Below, one piece after another: positions 53,672 through 62,647 of a stretch of 64,000 nt of DNA. The number at the start of each line of letters is the position of its first letter. The stretch's first letter is position 1. This DNA is from Tsuneonella rigui. GTDB taxonomy: Bacteria > Pseudomonadota > Alphaproteobacteria > Sphingomonadales > Sphingomonadaceae. The notes below the pieces were generated by a model. The model was given only the letters and a program-made list of their open reading frames with translations. It searched no databases and was not told the DNA's origin. The position numbers were made by a program, and so were the translations under genes. The stretch lies in contig NZ_RSEL01000028.1 of assembly GCF_003958625.1 (NCBI RefSeq), positions 313,669 through 377,668 of the forward strand, read 5' to 3'.

Positions 53672-54262
53672 ATGTCACTTTCGCTCATGATCGGGTCCAG
53701 TCCCATCGCCGCCGTGATGAGCGACCCGCGCCTGCCGGACAACCCGATTGTCGAATGCAACGAGGCGTTCGAAAGGCTGACCGGCTATCGCAGAGACGAG
53801 ATCATCGGGCACAACTGCCGGTTCCTCGCGGGCGCTGATACCGAGCCGTGGCTAACCGAGATGTTACGCAACGGAATACGCCGCCGGCAGCCCGTCATGG
53901 TTGAAATCCTCAACTACAAGAGGAACGGGACCCCGTTTCGCAACGCGGTGATGGTCGCGCCCATCTTTGATGCCAACGGTGACCTTGAGTACTTCCTCGG
54001 CTCGCAAGTCGAGATCGCGGAAGACGTTGCGCGCGCCAACGATGCACGGCGCAAGGAAGCTCACGATCGTGTCACTGCGCTCAGCCGGAGACAGCGCGAG
54101 GTGTTGCTGCACATGGCGGCAGGCAAGCTCAACAAGCAGATTGCCTATGAACTCGAACTCAGCGAGCGCACGGTTAAGATGCACCGTGCCGCCGTCATCG
54201 GGGCTCTGGGCGCAAAGACCAGTGCTGATGCCATCCGCATAGCGATCGAGGCAGGCTATTAG
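53672..54262 (+). CDS. LOV-HTH blue-light-sensing transcription factor (196 aa)
   Basis: The LOV domain (residues 10-120) has GHNCRFLAG with C49, the residue that forms the flavin adduct, plus N81 (NYKRNGTPF), N91 and Q112 (FLGSQVEI), so all flavin contacts known from LOV photoreceptors are present. From about 133 a LuxR-type HTH follows (LSRRQREVLLHMAAGKLNKQIAYELELSERTVKMHRAAVI). The layout matches the short LOV-HTH protein EL222. It is divergent from the run HIG1-folE-renalase and others, its probable target. Confidence 0.92.
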   Translation: MSLSLMIGSSPIAAVMSDPRLPDNPIVECNEAFERLTGYRRDEIIGHNCRFLAGADTEPWLTEMLRNGIRRRQPVMVEILNYKRNGTPFRNAVMVAPIFDANGDLEYFLGSQVEIAEDVARANDARRKEAHDRVTALSRRQREVLLHMAAGKLNKQIAYELELSERTVKMHRAAVIGALGAKTSADAIRIAIEAGY

Positions 54263-54308
54263 GGGTGCGGGGCCACCGAGGGAAAGTGGCCCCGCCCGGG
54301 CAAGGGGG

Positions 54309-54884
54309 TCAGCCCGGAAGTGAGACCGCGTCGGTGACGTGGATAACGCCATTGGATTGCATGACATCGGCCTGGGTTACATGCGCGACGCCGCCCTTGG
54401 CGTCAGTCAGCATGACAACGCCGTTCATGACACTGGCGGTCAGTTGACCGCCCTGAACGGTCGTGAGGCGCGCCGTGCCCCCGCCGGCTTTGATCAGCTT
54501 GAGCAGATCGGCTGCGGTCACACGACCCGCCACCACGTGGTAAGTAAGGATGGACTGGAGCGTACCAAGGTTAGCGGGCTGAAGCAGCGTGTCGACCGTA
54601 CCGGCTGGAAGCTTGGCGAAGGCATCGTTCGTTGGAGCGAACACCGTGAAGGGGCCGGGGCCTGAAAGTGTGTCGACCAATCCGGCTGCCTTCACCGCGG
54701 CTACCAGGGTTGTATGGTCGCGCGAGTTCACCGCGTTCTCGATAATATTGCGCGAGGGGTACATTTCTGCTCCCCCGACCATGGTGGTGGAGGCCGTTGC
54801 ATCGGCGCCTCCTTCGTCCATCGTTGTACAACCGGAAAGCGTGGCAAGGCCGAGGGCCAACGCTGCTGCAGTAGTTATCTTCAT
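54309..54884 (-). CDS. fasciclin-domain lipoprotein (191 aa)
   Basis: MKITTAAALALGLATLSGCT is a lipoprotein signal with the Cys at 19. One FAS1 domain follows, with the usual GPFTVFAPTNDAFAKLP and YHVVAGRVTAADL blocks. It is anchored in the periplasm or outer membrane and probably adhesive. It is convergent with the LOV-HTH gene. In related genomes a fasciclin gene sometimes follows light or stress clusters; no more can be said. Confidence 0.9.
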   Translation of the reverse strand: MKITTAAALALGLATLSGCTTMDEGGADATASTTMVGGAEMYPSRNIIENAVNSRDHTTLVAAVKAAGLVDTLSGPGPFTVFAPTNDAFAKLPAGTVDTLLQPANLGTLQSILTYHVVAGRVTAADLLKLIKAGGGTARLTTVQGGQLTASVMNGVVMLTDAKGGVAHVTQADVMQSNGVIHVTDAVSLPG

Positions 54885-55085
54885 CCTGACATTCCTCTGG
54901 TTCTGGAGGATGCCAACTAAGCGGCGTACAGTGGCGCAGGAACATGTCCCTTAGGCCGTACTGGCGCGCTTTGCTCGAGGCCCAGATCGATCGGCCACTA
55001 TATTAACAGCAAATCGAAGCGTCCGGTTTCGGGGCTGGTCGACGGATCATCGGATGTCCAGAATTGGGGCGCGAAGCAGACTTTG

Positions 55086-56165
55086 TCAGCTGTTCGGCAG
55101 AACCACATCGATTTCAGCGGCGCTCAAACCGTAGATCTCGCGAGCGGCGTCGATGATGGACTGCTTGGTACGGTTGTCGATATTGAGACCGACGAGCCAA
55201 CCGGGAGCTATTTCCGCAGCTCTAGCGATGTCGGGCCGCCGTGGATTGATTTCCTCCGGAGTACGTCCGATGTGCTGCATCGTTTTCGACCGAACCGCCT
55301 CACCCAAAGAAGAAATGCGGGTTGGATCGCGCGCGACGATGACCCTCAGGATATCGACAAGCGCACGGCTGGCGTTAGGCGCGGATCGCGCGTCCCCGAA
55401 CAAATTGTATTGAATCGCAAGCTTGCCGGTAGCGGCATTCGAGAATTCGGTAGCGGCGGGCTTGGGGGCGGCCGCCATCGGGACCGCGCCGCCCTTCTGT
55501 GCTGATTGCCGCAGTTCGCCGAGATAATCAGCAGTCGCGGCCTCGTCAGGGCGGAACCCGCAGATTGCTTCGACCTTGTCCTGAATCAGCTCGATCAACT
55601 TGTCATTCCGTTCGCTCACCAGCTCGGCCCAAGCTTCAGGCAAGTTCGAAGTCGCCTCGCGCCTCGTGACGGCCGCGTCGTGATCCTGCCAGGCCGCCTC
55701 TATGGCCGAGCGGTTCTCAACCCGATCCCGGGAAAGATACCGCACCAATACAGCTTGCGCCTCCTCGGCTGATCGATCGTCGAGTTGCAGACTGTAAAAG
55801 CGCCGGTCGCCGAAGGCCCCGAGACCACCGGGCAGGTAGAAGTTCCAGGTTCGCCCGTCAGTCATCACTGCCAACTGGACGCCCACCTCGTAGCAATAAC
55901 GGAACAGCTGGTCCTCACCATCGAGCGATCGGCCGACTGCCTTGACCTCGATGATCGCGAGCGGACGTCCGCTTCGGTGCAAGAGAGCATAGTCTGCCCG
56001 CCCCGCACCCGAGATCGAGTACTCCGGGCACACCTGCTTCGGATCAGCTGTATTCCAGCCCAATTGACGCAAGACCGGGACGACGATGCCTTCGCGCACG
56101 GACGCTTCGTTCGGATAAGAACGCGAAGCCAAGCGTACGCCGATATCGGCGAGAAGATCCTGCAT
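55086..56165 (-). CDS. orphan HsdR_N-type nuclease-like protein (359 aa)
   Basis: EGIVVPVLRQLGWNTADPKQVCPEYSISGAGRADYALLHRSGRPLAIIEVKAVGRSL is the type I restriction R-subunit N-terminal domain, with Asp in RADYALL and EVK as the PD-(D/E)XK residues. No helicase part follows; residues 230-359 are a different, unrecognised module ending GWLVGLNIDNRTKQSIIDAAREIYGL. No hsdM or hsdS is near. It could be a stand-alone defence nuclease. Confidence 0.75.
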   Translation of the reverse strand: MQDLLADIGVRLASRSYPNEASVREGIVVPVLRQLGWNTADPKQVCPEYSISGAGRADYALLHRSGRPLAIIEVKAVGRSLDGEDQLFRYCYEVGVQLAVMTDGRTWNFYLPGGLGAFGDRRFYSLQLDDRSAEEAQAVLVRYLSRDRVENRSAIEAAWQDHDAAVTRREATSNLPEAWAELVSERNDKLIELIQDKVEAICGFRPDEAATADYLGELRQSAQKGGAVPMAAAPKPAATEFSNAATGKLAIQYNLFGDARSAPNASRALVDILRVIVARDPTRISSLGEAVRSKTMQHIGRTPEEINPRRPDIARAAEIAPGWLVGLNIDNRTKQSIIDAAREIYGLSAAEIDVVLPNS

Positions 56166-56478
56166 GTTCCGGCTGGCCCTTCCTGTCGCCCTTATGTCCA
56201 CTCGGAGCGACGGCCAAAGCCGGATGTTGGAAACCTGCACACAGACAGGCGCATACGCCTTTAGGCCGAAGCCCTGGACATGCGCGCATGCCACCCGGCC
56301 GTAGCCAGGCAGCTGTGTGAAGGGGTTTCCACGCCCCGCTCCCTCGCTTGAGAGAGCGGCAACATTCTGTGCGCTCGTCTTTGCGATAGCAATAGCGGTG
56401 TCCCGAGAGCGCTCTCCGAGTTGACTCCTGACGCGAAGGAAGCGTGTTGCTCAGGTAACACAGTATTGGAGAACAAAT
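56166..56478. other. intergenic region without a gene
   Basis: The stretch between the HsdR_N start and the lipoprotein start has no frame with a domain or ribosome binding site. I see no repeat or RNA gene. Confidence 0.5.
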
Positions 56479-56730
56479 GTGCGCGATCTACCGATCGGAT
56501 TGGTGCTGCTCGGGACAGTGTTGGCTCTGCCAGCTTGCGAGAAGCCTGAGACAGTTGTCGAACGCGCGGAGCGACGCGATCGGATTGTCAAGCGCCTCGG
56601 AAGTCCGGATGAGAAATGCGAGAGCAAGCGTGAGGTCGCCGAGGCTTACCTCGAAGCAAACGACGAGGAAGGCTATCTGAGTGCCAAGATCATGGCGGAC
56701 AGTGCCTGCCTCGATGCGAGAGAACACTGA
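56479..56730 (+). CDS. small lipoprotein (83 aa)
   Basis: GTG start at 56479 after GGAGAACAAAT. The signal peptide ends in the lipobox LALPAC. The mature part is highly charged (RAERRDRIVKRLGSPDEKCESKREVAEAYLEAND), predicted helical. No family recognised. Confidence 0.6.
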   Translation: MRDLPIGLVLLGTVLALPACEKPETVVERAERRDRIVKRLGSPDEKCESKREVAEAYLEANDEEGYLSAKIMADSACLDAREH

Positions 56731-56888
56731 TAGTTTTTCAGCGACAATCCACTCGACTTCGAGGCAGCAGCAAGCATTGGTGTTCATCAGGCCGGACCGG
56801 GACCGGTCACCCGGAGGCGAGCTGACGCCTGACCGGGCCTGAGCTGGTGGGACGGCATGTGTCGATCCCTCAACTCAGGAGACATTAC

Positions 56889-57242
56889 ATGACCAGCATC
56901 AAAACGCAGGCTGCCGCCGCGAAGCGTCCGCGCCGCCTGGCGCGCGAACCGAGGCCCCAGCAAAGCGCTGGCGCCGGCAACTACGCGAGCGGCAACGCAC
57001 CGGACGAACAGATCTCGCCGACCAAAGCTCCGAAGGTAGAAAGCAAGAACGAAGCTGTCCTGGCCATGCTCAAACGGCCAGATGGCGCAACGCGGGACCA
57101 GATGGTGGAGGCGACCGGCTGGCTGCCGCATACCACCCGTGCGGTACTGACCGGCTTCAAGAAGAAGGGGTACTCGATCACGAGCGAGAAGGTCGGTGGC
57201 GTCCGCGTCTATCGCGTCGCTAACGGGGCCGCGTCTCAATGA
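56889..57242 (+). CDS. DUF3489 protein (117 aa)
   Basis: ATG at 56889 after AGGAG. The C-terminal 60 residues (SKNEAVLAMLKRPDGATRDQMVEATGWLPHTTRAVLTGFKKKGYSI) are the DUF3489 winged-helix-like domain. A basic, disordered N-terminus precedes it. It is the first of the trio DUF3489-DUF2924-serine recombinase, a set that recurs at alphaproteobacterial mobile elements. Possibly a DNA-binding accessory. Confidence 0.88.
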   Translation: MTSIKTQAAAAKRPRRLAREPRPQQSAGAGNYASGNAPDEQISPTKAPKVESKNEAVLAMLKRPDGATRDQMVEATGWLPHTTRAVLTGFKKKGYSITSEKVGGVRVYRVANGAASQ

Positions 57243-57685
57243 CATTAAGCGAGCAGATTGAGCGGCTGACCTCGATGACGCCAGCTGAGGTCAGAGTCGA
57301 GTGGCGCAGCGTTTTCGGCCATCCTGCGCCGCCGGCCTTCGGCACCGCGCTTGCCGTCCGCGCCATCGCGGCGCGGTATCAGGAGAAGGCGTTTGGCGGC
57401 CTGACGAAAGCCGAGATGCGCGTGCTCGAAGGACAGGTGAAGAAGAACGAGCGCAAGCCTCGCGCGGCCACCGTGGTGAAGCCGGGCACCTGGCTGTCGC
57501 GCACCTGGCACGGGGAGGTCCACGAGGTCGTGGTCCTCGAACGCGGCTACGAGTACCGCGGAACGCGGCACCAGTCGTTAAGCGCGATCGCTAGAATGAT
57601 AACCGGCGCCAAGTGGTCGGGCCCGCGCTTCTTCGGTCTCAACAGCCCGCGCCTCGGTAGCCTGAGGGTTGCTGCCGGTGCGTAA
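57239..57685 (+). CDS. DUF2924 protein (148 aa)
   Basis: The ATG overlaps the DUF3489 stop (ATGA). The DUF2924 pattern is RVEWRSVFGHPAPPAFGTALAVRAIAARYQEKAFGGL, then TVVKPGTWLSRTWHGEVHEVVVLERGYEYRGTRHQSLSAIARMITGAKWSGPRFFGL. It overlaps the recombinase start by 17 bases. Probably a directionality or regulatory partner of the recombinase, by position. Confidence 0.9.
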   Translation: MTLSEQIERLTSMTPAEVRVEWRSVFGHPAPPAFGTALAVRAIAARYQEKAFGGLTKAEMRVLEGQVKKNERKPRAATVVKPGTWLSRTWHGEVHEVVVLERGYEYRGTRHQSLSAIARMITGAKWSGPRFFGLNSPRLGSLRVAAGA

Positions 57686-59342
57686 GGACGCCCGCCCCAT
57701 CCGCTGCGCAGTCTATACTCGCAAGTCGACCGACGAGGGATTGGACAAGGCCTTCAACAGTCTCGATGCGCAGCGGGAAGCGTGCGCTGCTTACGTGATG
57801 AGCCAGCAGCATGAAGGCTGGGAACTGCTTCCAGATCTTTATGATGACGGTGGATTTTCCGGCGGGTCGATGGATCGACCGGCCCTGCGTCAGCTCCTTG
57901 CTGATGTGAAGGCAGGCAAGGTCGATGTGGTGGTGGTCTACAAGATCGACCGGCTGACCCGCAGCCTGGCTGACTTCGCCAAGATCGTGGACGTTCTCGA
58001 TGCTGCCGAAGCGTCCTTCGTCAGCGTGACGCAGGCATTCTCGACCACGACCTCGATGGGCAGACTTACCCTGAACGTGCTGCTCTCGTTCGCCCAGTTC
58101 GAGCGGGAGGTCGGGGCAGAGCGCATCCGCGACAAGATTGCGGCGAGCAAGGCCAAGGGCATGTGGATGGGGGGCGGAGTTCCGCTCGGGTACGAAGCCA
58201 GGGACCGCCAGCTGGTCGTCGTGCCTGACGAGGCCGAGACGGTGCGGCACATCTTCGAGCGTTATCTCGAGGTCGACTCCATCCGGACACTCGTTGATCG
58301 GCTCGAAACAGAAGGCGTGGTCAGCAAGCGCCGCACATCCCGCAGCGGACGAGTAACCGGTGGCCAGTCGTTCAAGCACGGCGCGCTTGCCTGGCTGCTC
58401 AAGAACCGGACTTACGTCGGTGAGGTGGTGCATAAGGACAAAGTCTATGCTGGCCAGCACGAAGCGATTGTAGGCCGGGAACTGTTCGATGCGGTCCAGC
58501 AAAAGCTGAGCGATCGGTCGTCACCAGGCTCTGCTGGTGGACCGTATCGACGCGTGGCGCTGCTCGCTGGCATGATACGCGACCATCGAGACAGGCCAAT
58601 GTCACCTGTGCACACGCGCAATCATGGGCGACGCTACACATACTATGCTTCGAACATGAACGATGACAGGAGTGCGTCGGCCCTACGCTTGCCCGCAGGC
58701 GAGCTGGAAGCTTCGGTACGAACCACCATCGCTTCGTGGATCGAGAACTCCGGTAACTTGGCCGCGCTGGCGACTGGCGCGGCCGCCGATGAGGCCAGGC
58801 ACTTCTTCGCTGTATGCTCGGAGGTCGCTCGCACGATCATCCTGGATCCCGTCCTCGAAGCGAGGTGCCAGCTTCGCAAGCTCGACATGAAAGTTCAGGT
58901 AACTCCGAGCGGCGCTCAGGTGACCTTCGATGCCGGCCTTCTGAGAGTAGAGGCGGGCCTGGCTTCTGCTCCCCACGAGACAACGCTATCCATTCCCACC
59001 TCCAGCGAAGTCTTTGGCCACGAACCCCGGCTCCGGCTTGAGCCGGCAGCGGGCGCACCGCCGGTCGCCAACCGTCACCTGGTTGAGTTGCTTGGCCGCG
59101 CGGTTGCTGCACGGCAAGAGCTTCTAGAACTCACGGATAACATGGTGGCCGCAGTGCCAATTACCCGGCTGAGGCACCTCCAGCGCCTGGCTCGACTGAG
59201 TTATCTTGATCCTGACATAATCCGCTCGATCATCAACGGAACGCAACCGCGCAGAATGCTGGCTCGCGATTTGTGGCGGCTCGCCGACCTACCTCTCGAG
59301 TGGACAGCCCAGCGAGAGATGCTCGGCGTCAGCGCCATCTAG
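57669..59342 (+). CDS. large serine recombinase (557 aa)
   Basis: The N-terminal resolvase domain has the nucleophile S20 (CAVYTRKSTDEG) and arginines in VYKIDRLTRSLADF and FEREVGAERIRDKIA. A recombinase domain follows (GVPLGYEARDRQLVV, EAETVRHIFERYL). The zinc-ribbon region has MSPVHTRNHGRRYTYYAS, without the usual Cys pair. The start is TTG at 57669 or GTG at 57678. It ends 190 bp from tRNA-Lys and may have integrated the accessory DNA to the left. Confidence 0.9.
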   Translation: MLPVRKDARPIRCAVYTRKSTDEGLDKAFNSLDAQREACAAYVMSQQHEGWELLPDLYDDGGFSGGSMDRPALRQLLADVKAGKVDVVVVYKIDRLTRSLADFAKIVDVLDAAEASFVSVTQAFSTTTSMGRLTLNVLLSFAQFEREVGAERIRDKIAASKAKGMWMGGGVPLGYEARDRQLVVVPDEAETVRHIFERYLEVDSIRTLVDRLETEGVVSKRRTSRSGRVTGGQSFKHGALAWLLKNRTYVGEVVHKDKVYAGQHEAIVGRELFDAVQQKLSDRSSPGSAGGPYRRVALLAGMIRDHRDRPMSPVHTRNHGRRYTYYASNMNDDRSASALRLPAGELEASVRTTIASWIENSGNLAALATGAAADEARHFFAVCSEVARTIILDPVLEARCQLRKLDMKVQVTPSGAQVTFDAGLLRVEAGLASAPHETTLSIPTSSEVFGHEPRLRLEPAAGAPPVANRHLVELLGRAVAARQELLELTDNMVAAVPITRLRHLQRLARLSYLDPDIIRSIINGTQPRRMLARDLWRLADLPLEWTAQREMLGVSAI

Positions 59343-59531
59343 CAACAACCTTTCAGTAGGTCGCTTTTTTTGGCCGCGGAGAACTCGCGACGATTTGCGA
59401 CCTGAACAGAAGGTCGTTTGGTCTCCCGACCTACCCTCCCAGCCTTGAGCCAGCGCAAACCCCCGGAAAAGCGGCGAGAAAACGCGCATGCGCGGCGGGA
59501 CAGGAGAGAGGCGCAATTTCGGGAGACTGCG

Positions 59532-59607
59532 TGGTGAGCCCTGCTGGGTTCGAACCAGCGACCTACTGATTAAAAGTCAGTTGCTCTACCGACTGAGCTA
59601 AGGGCCC
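59532..59607 (-). tRNA. tRNA-Lys (UUU)
   Basis: Read on the minus strand, GGGCCCT pairs with AGGGCTC for a full 7-bp acceptor stem (one G-U). The D arm is TAGCTCAGTCGGTAGAGCA, the anticodon loop CTTTTAA gives UUU, the T arm is GCTGGTTCGAACCCAGC, and CCA is encoded. The 3' end faces the serine recombinase side. Confidence 0.97.
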
Positions 59608-59634
59608 AAACACTGCGGTCTGGCGCTCGGCGCC

Positions 59635-60126
59635 CTAGGGCAGCGCACGAGCGCGGGTCAAGCGGGCGTGGAGGTGGCGGATCGTTTGGCCGGTCACGGG
59701 GTCGCCCCAGTCGGCGGCGATGGCGCGCGCCGGCGCGAGCACGAAGGCGCGGGTCCGGAACTCGCTATGGGGGACGACCAATCGCCTGCTTGCCCACGCG
59801 CCACCGCTCCACAAGACAATGTCGAGATCGAGCACCCTCGCGCGCCAGTCTTGGCCCGAGCAACGGCGGCCGAAGGCGTGCTCGATCCGGTGCAGCGCAT
59901 CGAGCAGGTCCTCCGGGGCGAGATTGGTCGACACGATGGCGGCGGCATTGGCGTAGCGTCGGCGCGAGGGGCCGAGCGGGGCGCTGCTCACGATCGGCGA
60001 GACGGCCTCGACCCTTGCAACGTCCGCCAGTGCGCCGACCGCCGCCCTCAGCACCTCTCGCGGTCCGCCATGCCGCGCGTGGCGCATGTTGGAGCCGAGC
60101 GCGATCAGGTAACGGTGCGCCGTCAG
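59635..60126 (-). CDS. folK: 2-amino-4-hydroxy-6-hydroxymethyldihydropteridine diphosphokinase
   Basis: HPPK attaches pyrophosphate to the pterin in folate synthesis. YLIALGSNMRHARHGGP opens the fold, and RRYANAAAIVST, HRIEHAFGRRC, DWRARVLDLDIVLW and VPHSEFRTRAFVLAPARAIA are family motifs. No ATG, GTG or TTG lies close to the family start. CTG at 60126, overlapping the aguB stop and preceded by CGAGGA, would give the normal length. The start is therefore uncertain. Confidence 0.88.
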   Translation of the reverse strand: MTAHRYLIALGSNMRHARHGGPREVLRAAVGALADVARVEAVSPIVSSAPLGPSRRRYANAAAIVSTNLAPEDLLDALHRIEHAFGRRCSGQDWRARVLDLDIVLWSGGAWASRRLVVPHSEFRTRAFVLAPARAIAADWGDPVTGQTIRHLHARLTRARALP

Positions 60127-60992
60127 ATGTCCTCGCAGATCCGTCCGTAAAGCTGCGGCCGGCGGTCGCGGAAGAAGCCCATGCCGGCGCGGTGCTTGGC
60201 GGCGCGATCGAGGTCGATCGTCGCGCTCAGCACCCCGCTCTCGCCCGCGCCGAACTCGGCGGTGTAGTCGCCCCATTCGTCGGAGATGAAGCTGTGGCCG
60301 TAGAACTTCGCGCCGTCCCCCCCCTCATCAGCTTCAATGCCGATGCGGTTGGCGGCGATCACCGGCATGCAGTTGGACACCGCATGCCCGATCATCGCGC
60401 GGCGCCACATGCGGCTAGTGTCGAGGTCGGCGTCGTAGGGCTCGGACCCGATCGCGGTGGGGTAGAACAACAGCTCGGCCCCCATCAGCGCCATCACCCG
60501 CGCGCATTCGGGGTACCACTGGTCCCAGCACACGCCGACGCCGATGCGCGTACCGGCCACGTCCCACACCTTGAACCCGTCGTTGCCGGGGCGGAAATAG
60601 TACTTTTCCTCGTACCCCGGCCCGTCAGGGATATGGCTCTTGCGATAGGTGCCGAGGATCTCGCCACCGGCGTCGATCATCGCCAGCGTGTTGTAGTAGT
60701 GGTGCCCGTCGCGTTCGAAAAAGCTGGTCGGTATGGCGATCTTCAGCTTGGCCGCCAACGTGCGCATCGCCACCACCGAGGGATGCTCCGCAGCCGGACG
60801 AGCGAGCGCGAACAGTGCCTCGTCCTCGACCTGGCAGAAATAGCGGCTCGAGAAGAGCTCCGGCGGGCAGACGATCTGCGCGCCCTTACCGGCGGCCTCC
60901 TCCACCAGCGCCGACACGGCATCGATGTTTTCCTGTTCGTCGTGCGACGACAGGTCGAGCTGGAGCGCGGCGACGGAGACGGTGCGGGCCAT
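60123..60992 (-). CDS. aguB: N-carbamoylputrescine amidohydrolase
   Basis: A nitrilase-superfamily enzyme. The catalytic triad is E45 (PPELFSSRYF), K118 (TYRKSHIPDGPGYEEKYYF) and C155 (GVGVCWDQWYPE). DRRPQLYG near the end and the 289-aa length fit AguB, which makes putrescine from N-carbamoylputrescine. ATG at 60992; its stop overlaps folK. Confidence 0.92.
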   Translation of the reverse strand: MARTVSVAALQLDLSSHDEQENIDAVSALVEEAAGKGAQIVCPPELFSSRYFCQVEDEALFALARPAAEHPSVVAMRTLAAKLKIAIPTSFFERDGHHYYNTLAMIDAGGEILGTYRKSHIPDGPGYEEKYYFRPGNDGFKVWDVAGTRIGVGVCWDQWYPECARVMALMGAELLFYPTAIGSEPYDADLDTSRMWRRAMIGHAVSNCMPVIAANRIGIEADEGGDGAKFYGHSFISDEWGDYTAEFGAGESGVLSATIDLDRAAKHRAGMGFFRDRRPQLYGRICEDI

Positions 60993-61002
60993 GGCGCGCG
61001 AG

Positions 61003-61767
61003 TTAGGAAGGGGTGAGCGCGAAGTCCACCTGAATGAAGACGTCGGAATTGGTCGTGCCGACCATCATCCGCGAACCGCCCGCGGCCACGGGCGGTGGCG
61101 GAGGCGGCGCGACCGCCATCGCCTGCTCGGCCACCGGGCGAGCGGCATCGATCGCGGTCGCATCCGCCGCGCGGAAGTAGGTATTGCCCTGACTCCCGCC
61201 CGCATCGCGGATGTAGAGCACGCGGCTGACCTCCATGCCCGCCGCCTTGGCATAAGCCTCCGCCCGCTTCCGCGCCGCCTTGTAGGCGTCGGCGTAGGCA
61301 AGGTTGGCGGTCGCTTCCGGGTCGGTCATCGACAGGTTCGGGCCGGAGACGATATTCGCCCCCGCCTCGGTCACCGCGGTCACCGCCGCGTTCGCCTTCG
61401 AGACGTCACGCACTGTGACGTTGACCACGTTCATCGCCTGGAACTGGCCGCGGCGGTCGCCGTAATCGATCCGATTGACGGTGACCGCACGGGTCTGGAT
61501 GTCCTTCTCGTCGACCCCGACGCCCTTCAACGCGGCGACGATCTCGTCGATCTTTTTCGCGTTCGCCGCGCTCGCATCCTTGGCGGAGCGGGCCCAGGTC
61601 TCGATCCCGGCCTGGAACTCGGCCTTGTCGGGCCGCGATTCGGCGTGTCCCGAGGCGCTAACCGAGAGCAATGTCTCGTTGCGATCGACCCCGCGCGGAT
61701 CTTTGCCCCCACCACTGCAAGCGGCGAGCAACGGTAATGCAAGCAGGGCGAACGAACGAACACGCAT
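61003..61767 (-). CDS. SIMPL-domain (DUF541) lipoprotein (254 aa)
   Basis: MRVRSFALLALPLLAACSGG has the lipobox LAAC. The SIMPL pattern follows: LLSVSASGHAESRPDKAEFQAGIETWARSAKDASAANAKKIDEIVAALKGVGVDEKDIQT and NVVNVTVRD. A Pro-rich stretch lies near residue 220. ATG 61767 has GGAGGTCGCC. Envelope-associated; function unknown. Confidence 0.88.
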   Translation of the reverse strand: MRVRSFALLALPLLAACSGGGKDPRGVDRNETLLSVSASGHAESRPDKAEFQAGIETWARSAKDASAANAKKIDEIVAALKGVGVDEKDIQTRAVTVNRIDYGDRRGQFQAMNVVNVTVRDVSKANAAVTAVTEAGANIVSGPNLSMTDPEATANLAYADAYKAARKRAEAYAKAAGMEVSRVLYIRDAGGSQGNTYFRAADATAIDAARPVAEQAMAVAPPPPPPVAAGGSRMMVGTTNSDVFIQVDFALTPS

Positions 61768-61865
61768 GGCGACCTCCAAAGACCAATGATACATTGTCAC
61801 ACGCAATCCGCGCGATGACAAGCGCTCCTGCGCTTCCTATCTCCGCTCGCGATAAGGAGATTGGC

Positions 61866-62396
<531 letters not shown>

Positions 62397-62474
62397 CCCG
62401 CCCCGGGCGGGGCGCCTTCCGAACGGAATTCGGGGAGAACTGCGTCGGCGTCACCAGCCGACAGCTTCGCGTGG

Positions 62475-62642
62475 TCAGTCGCCGCGAAGCAATTTGTCGA
62501 CGTGCAGTTCCGCCGCAATGTCGTCCCGGAACCGGCCGAAATGCTCTCCTTGCCGCCAAACATCGAAGCGGTATCGGCCGAAGGTGATCTTGCGCGCGAT
62601 GACGATGTGCCCGCGATAATTGCGGCAGTTGGCACTCTCCAT
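62475..62642 (-). CDS. small hypothetical protein (55 aa)
   Basis: MESANCRNYRGHIVIARKITFGRYRFDVWRQGEHFGRFRDDIAAELHVDKLLRGD. A basic, beta-rich chain with no recognised domain. ATG at 62642, five bases after the rnk stop on the same strand. Possibly co-transcribed with rnk. Confidence 0.5.
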   Translation of the reverse strand: MESANCRNYRGHIVIARKITFGRYRFDVWRQGEHFGRFRDDIAAELHVDKLLRGD

Positions 62643-62647
62643 CGCGA

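Noticed and set aside
59343..59531. Direct repeat of the tRNA-Lys 3' end as an attachment site within the window
   Set aside because: No second copy of the T-arm and acceptor sequence was found by eye on the left side; the other end may be outside the window.
59790..61737. Long plus-strand frames of 408 and 270 residues
   Set aside because: They are opposite folK, aguB and the SIMPL gene in very GC-rich DNA, rich in Arg, His and Gly, and have no domain.
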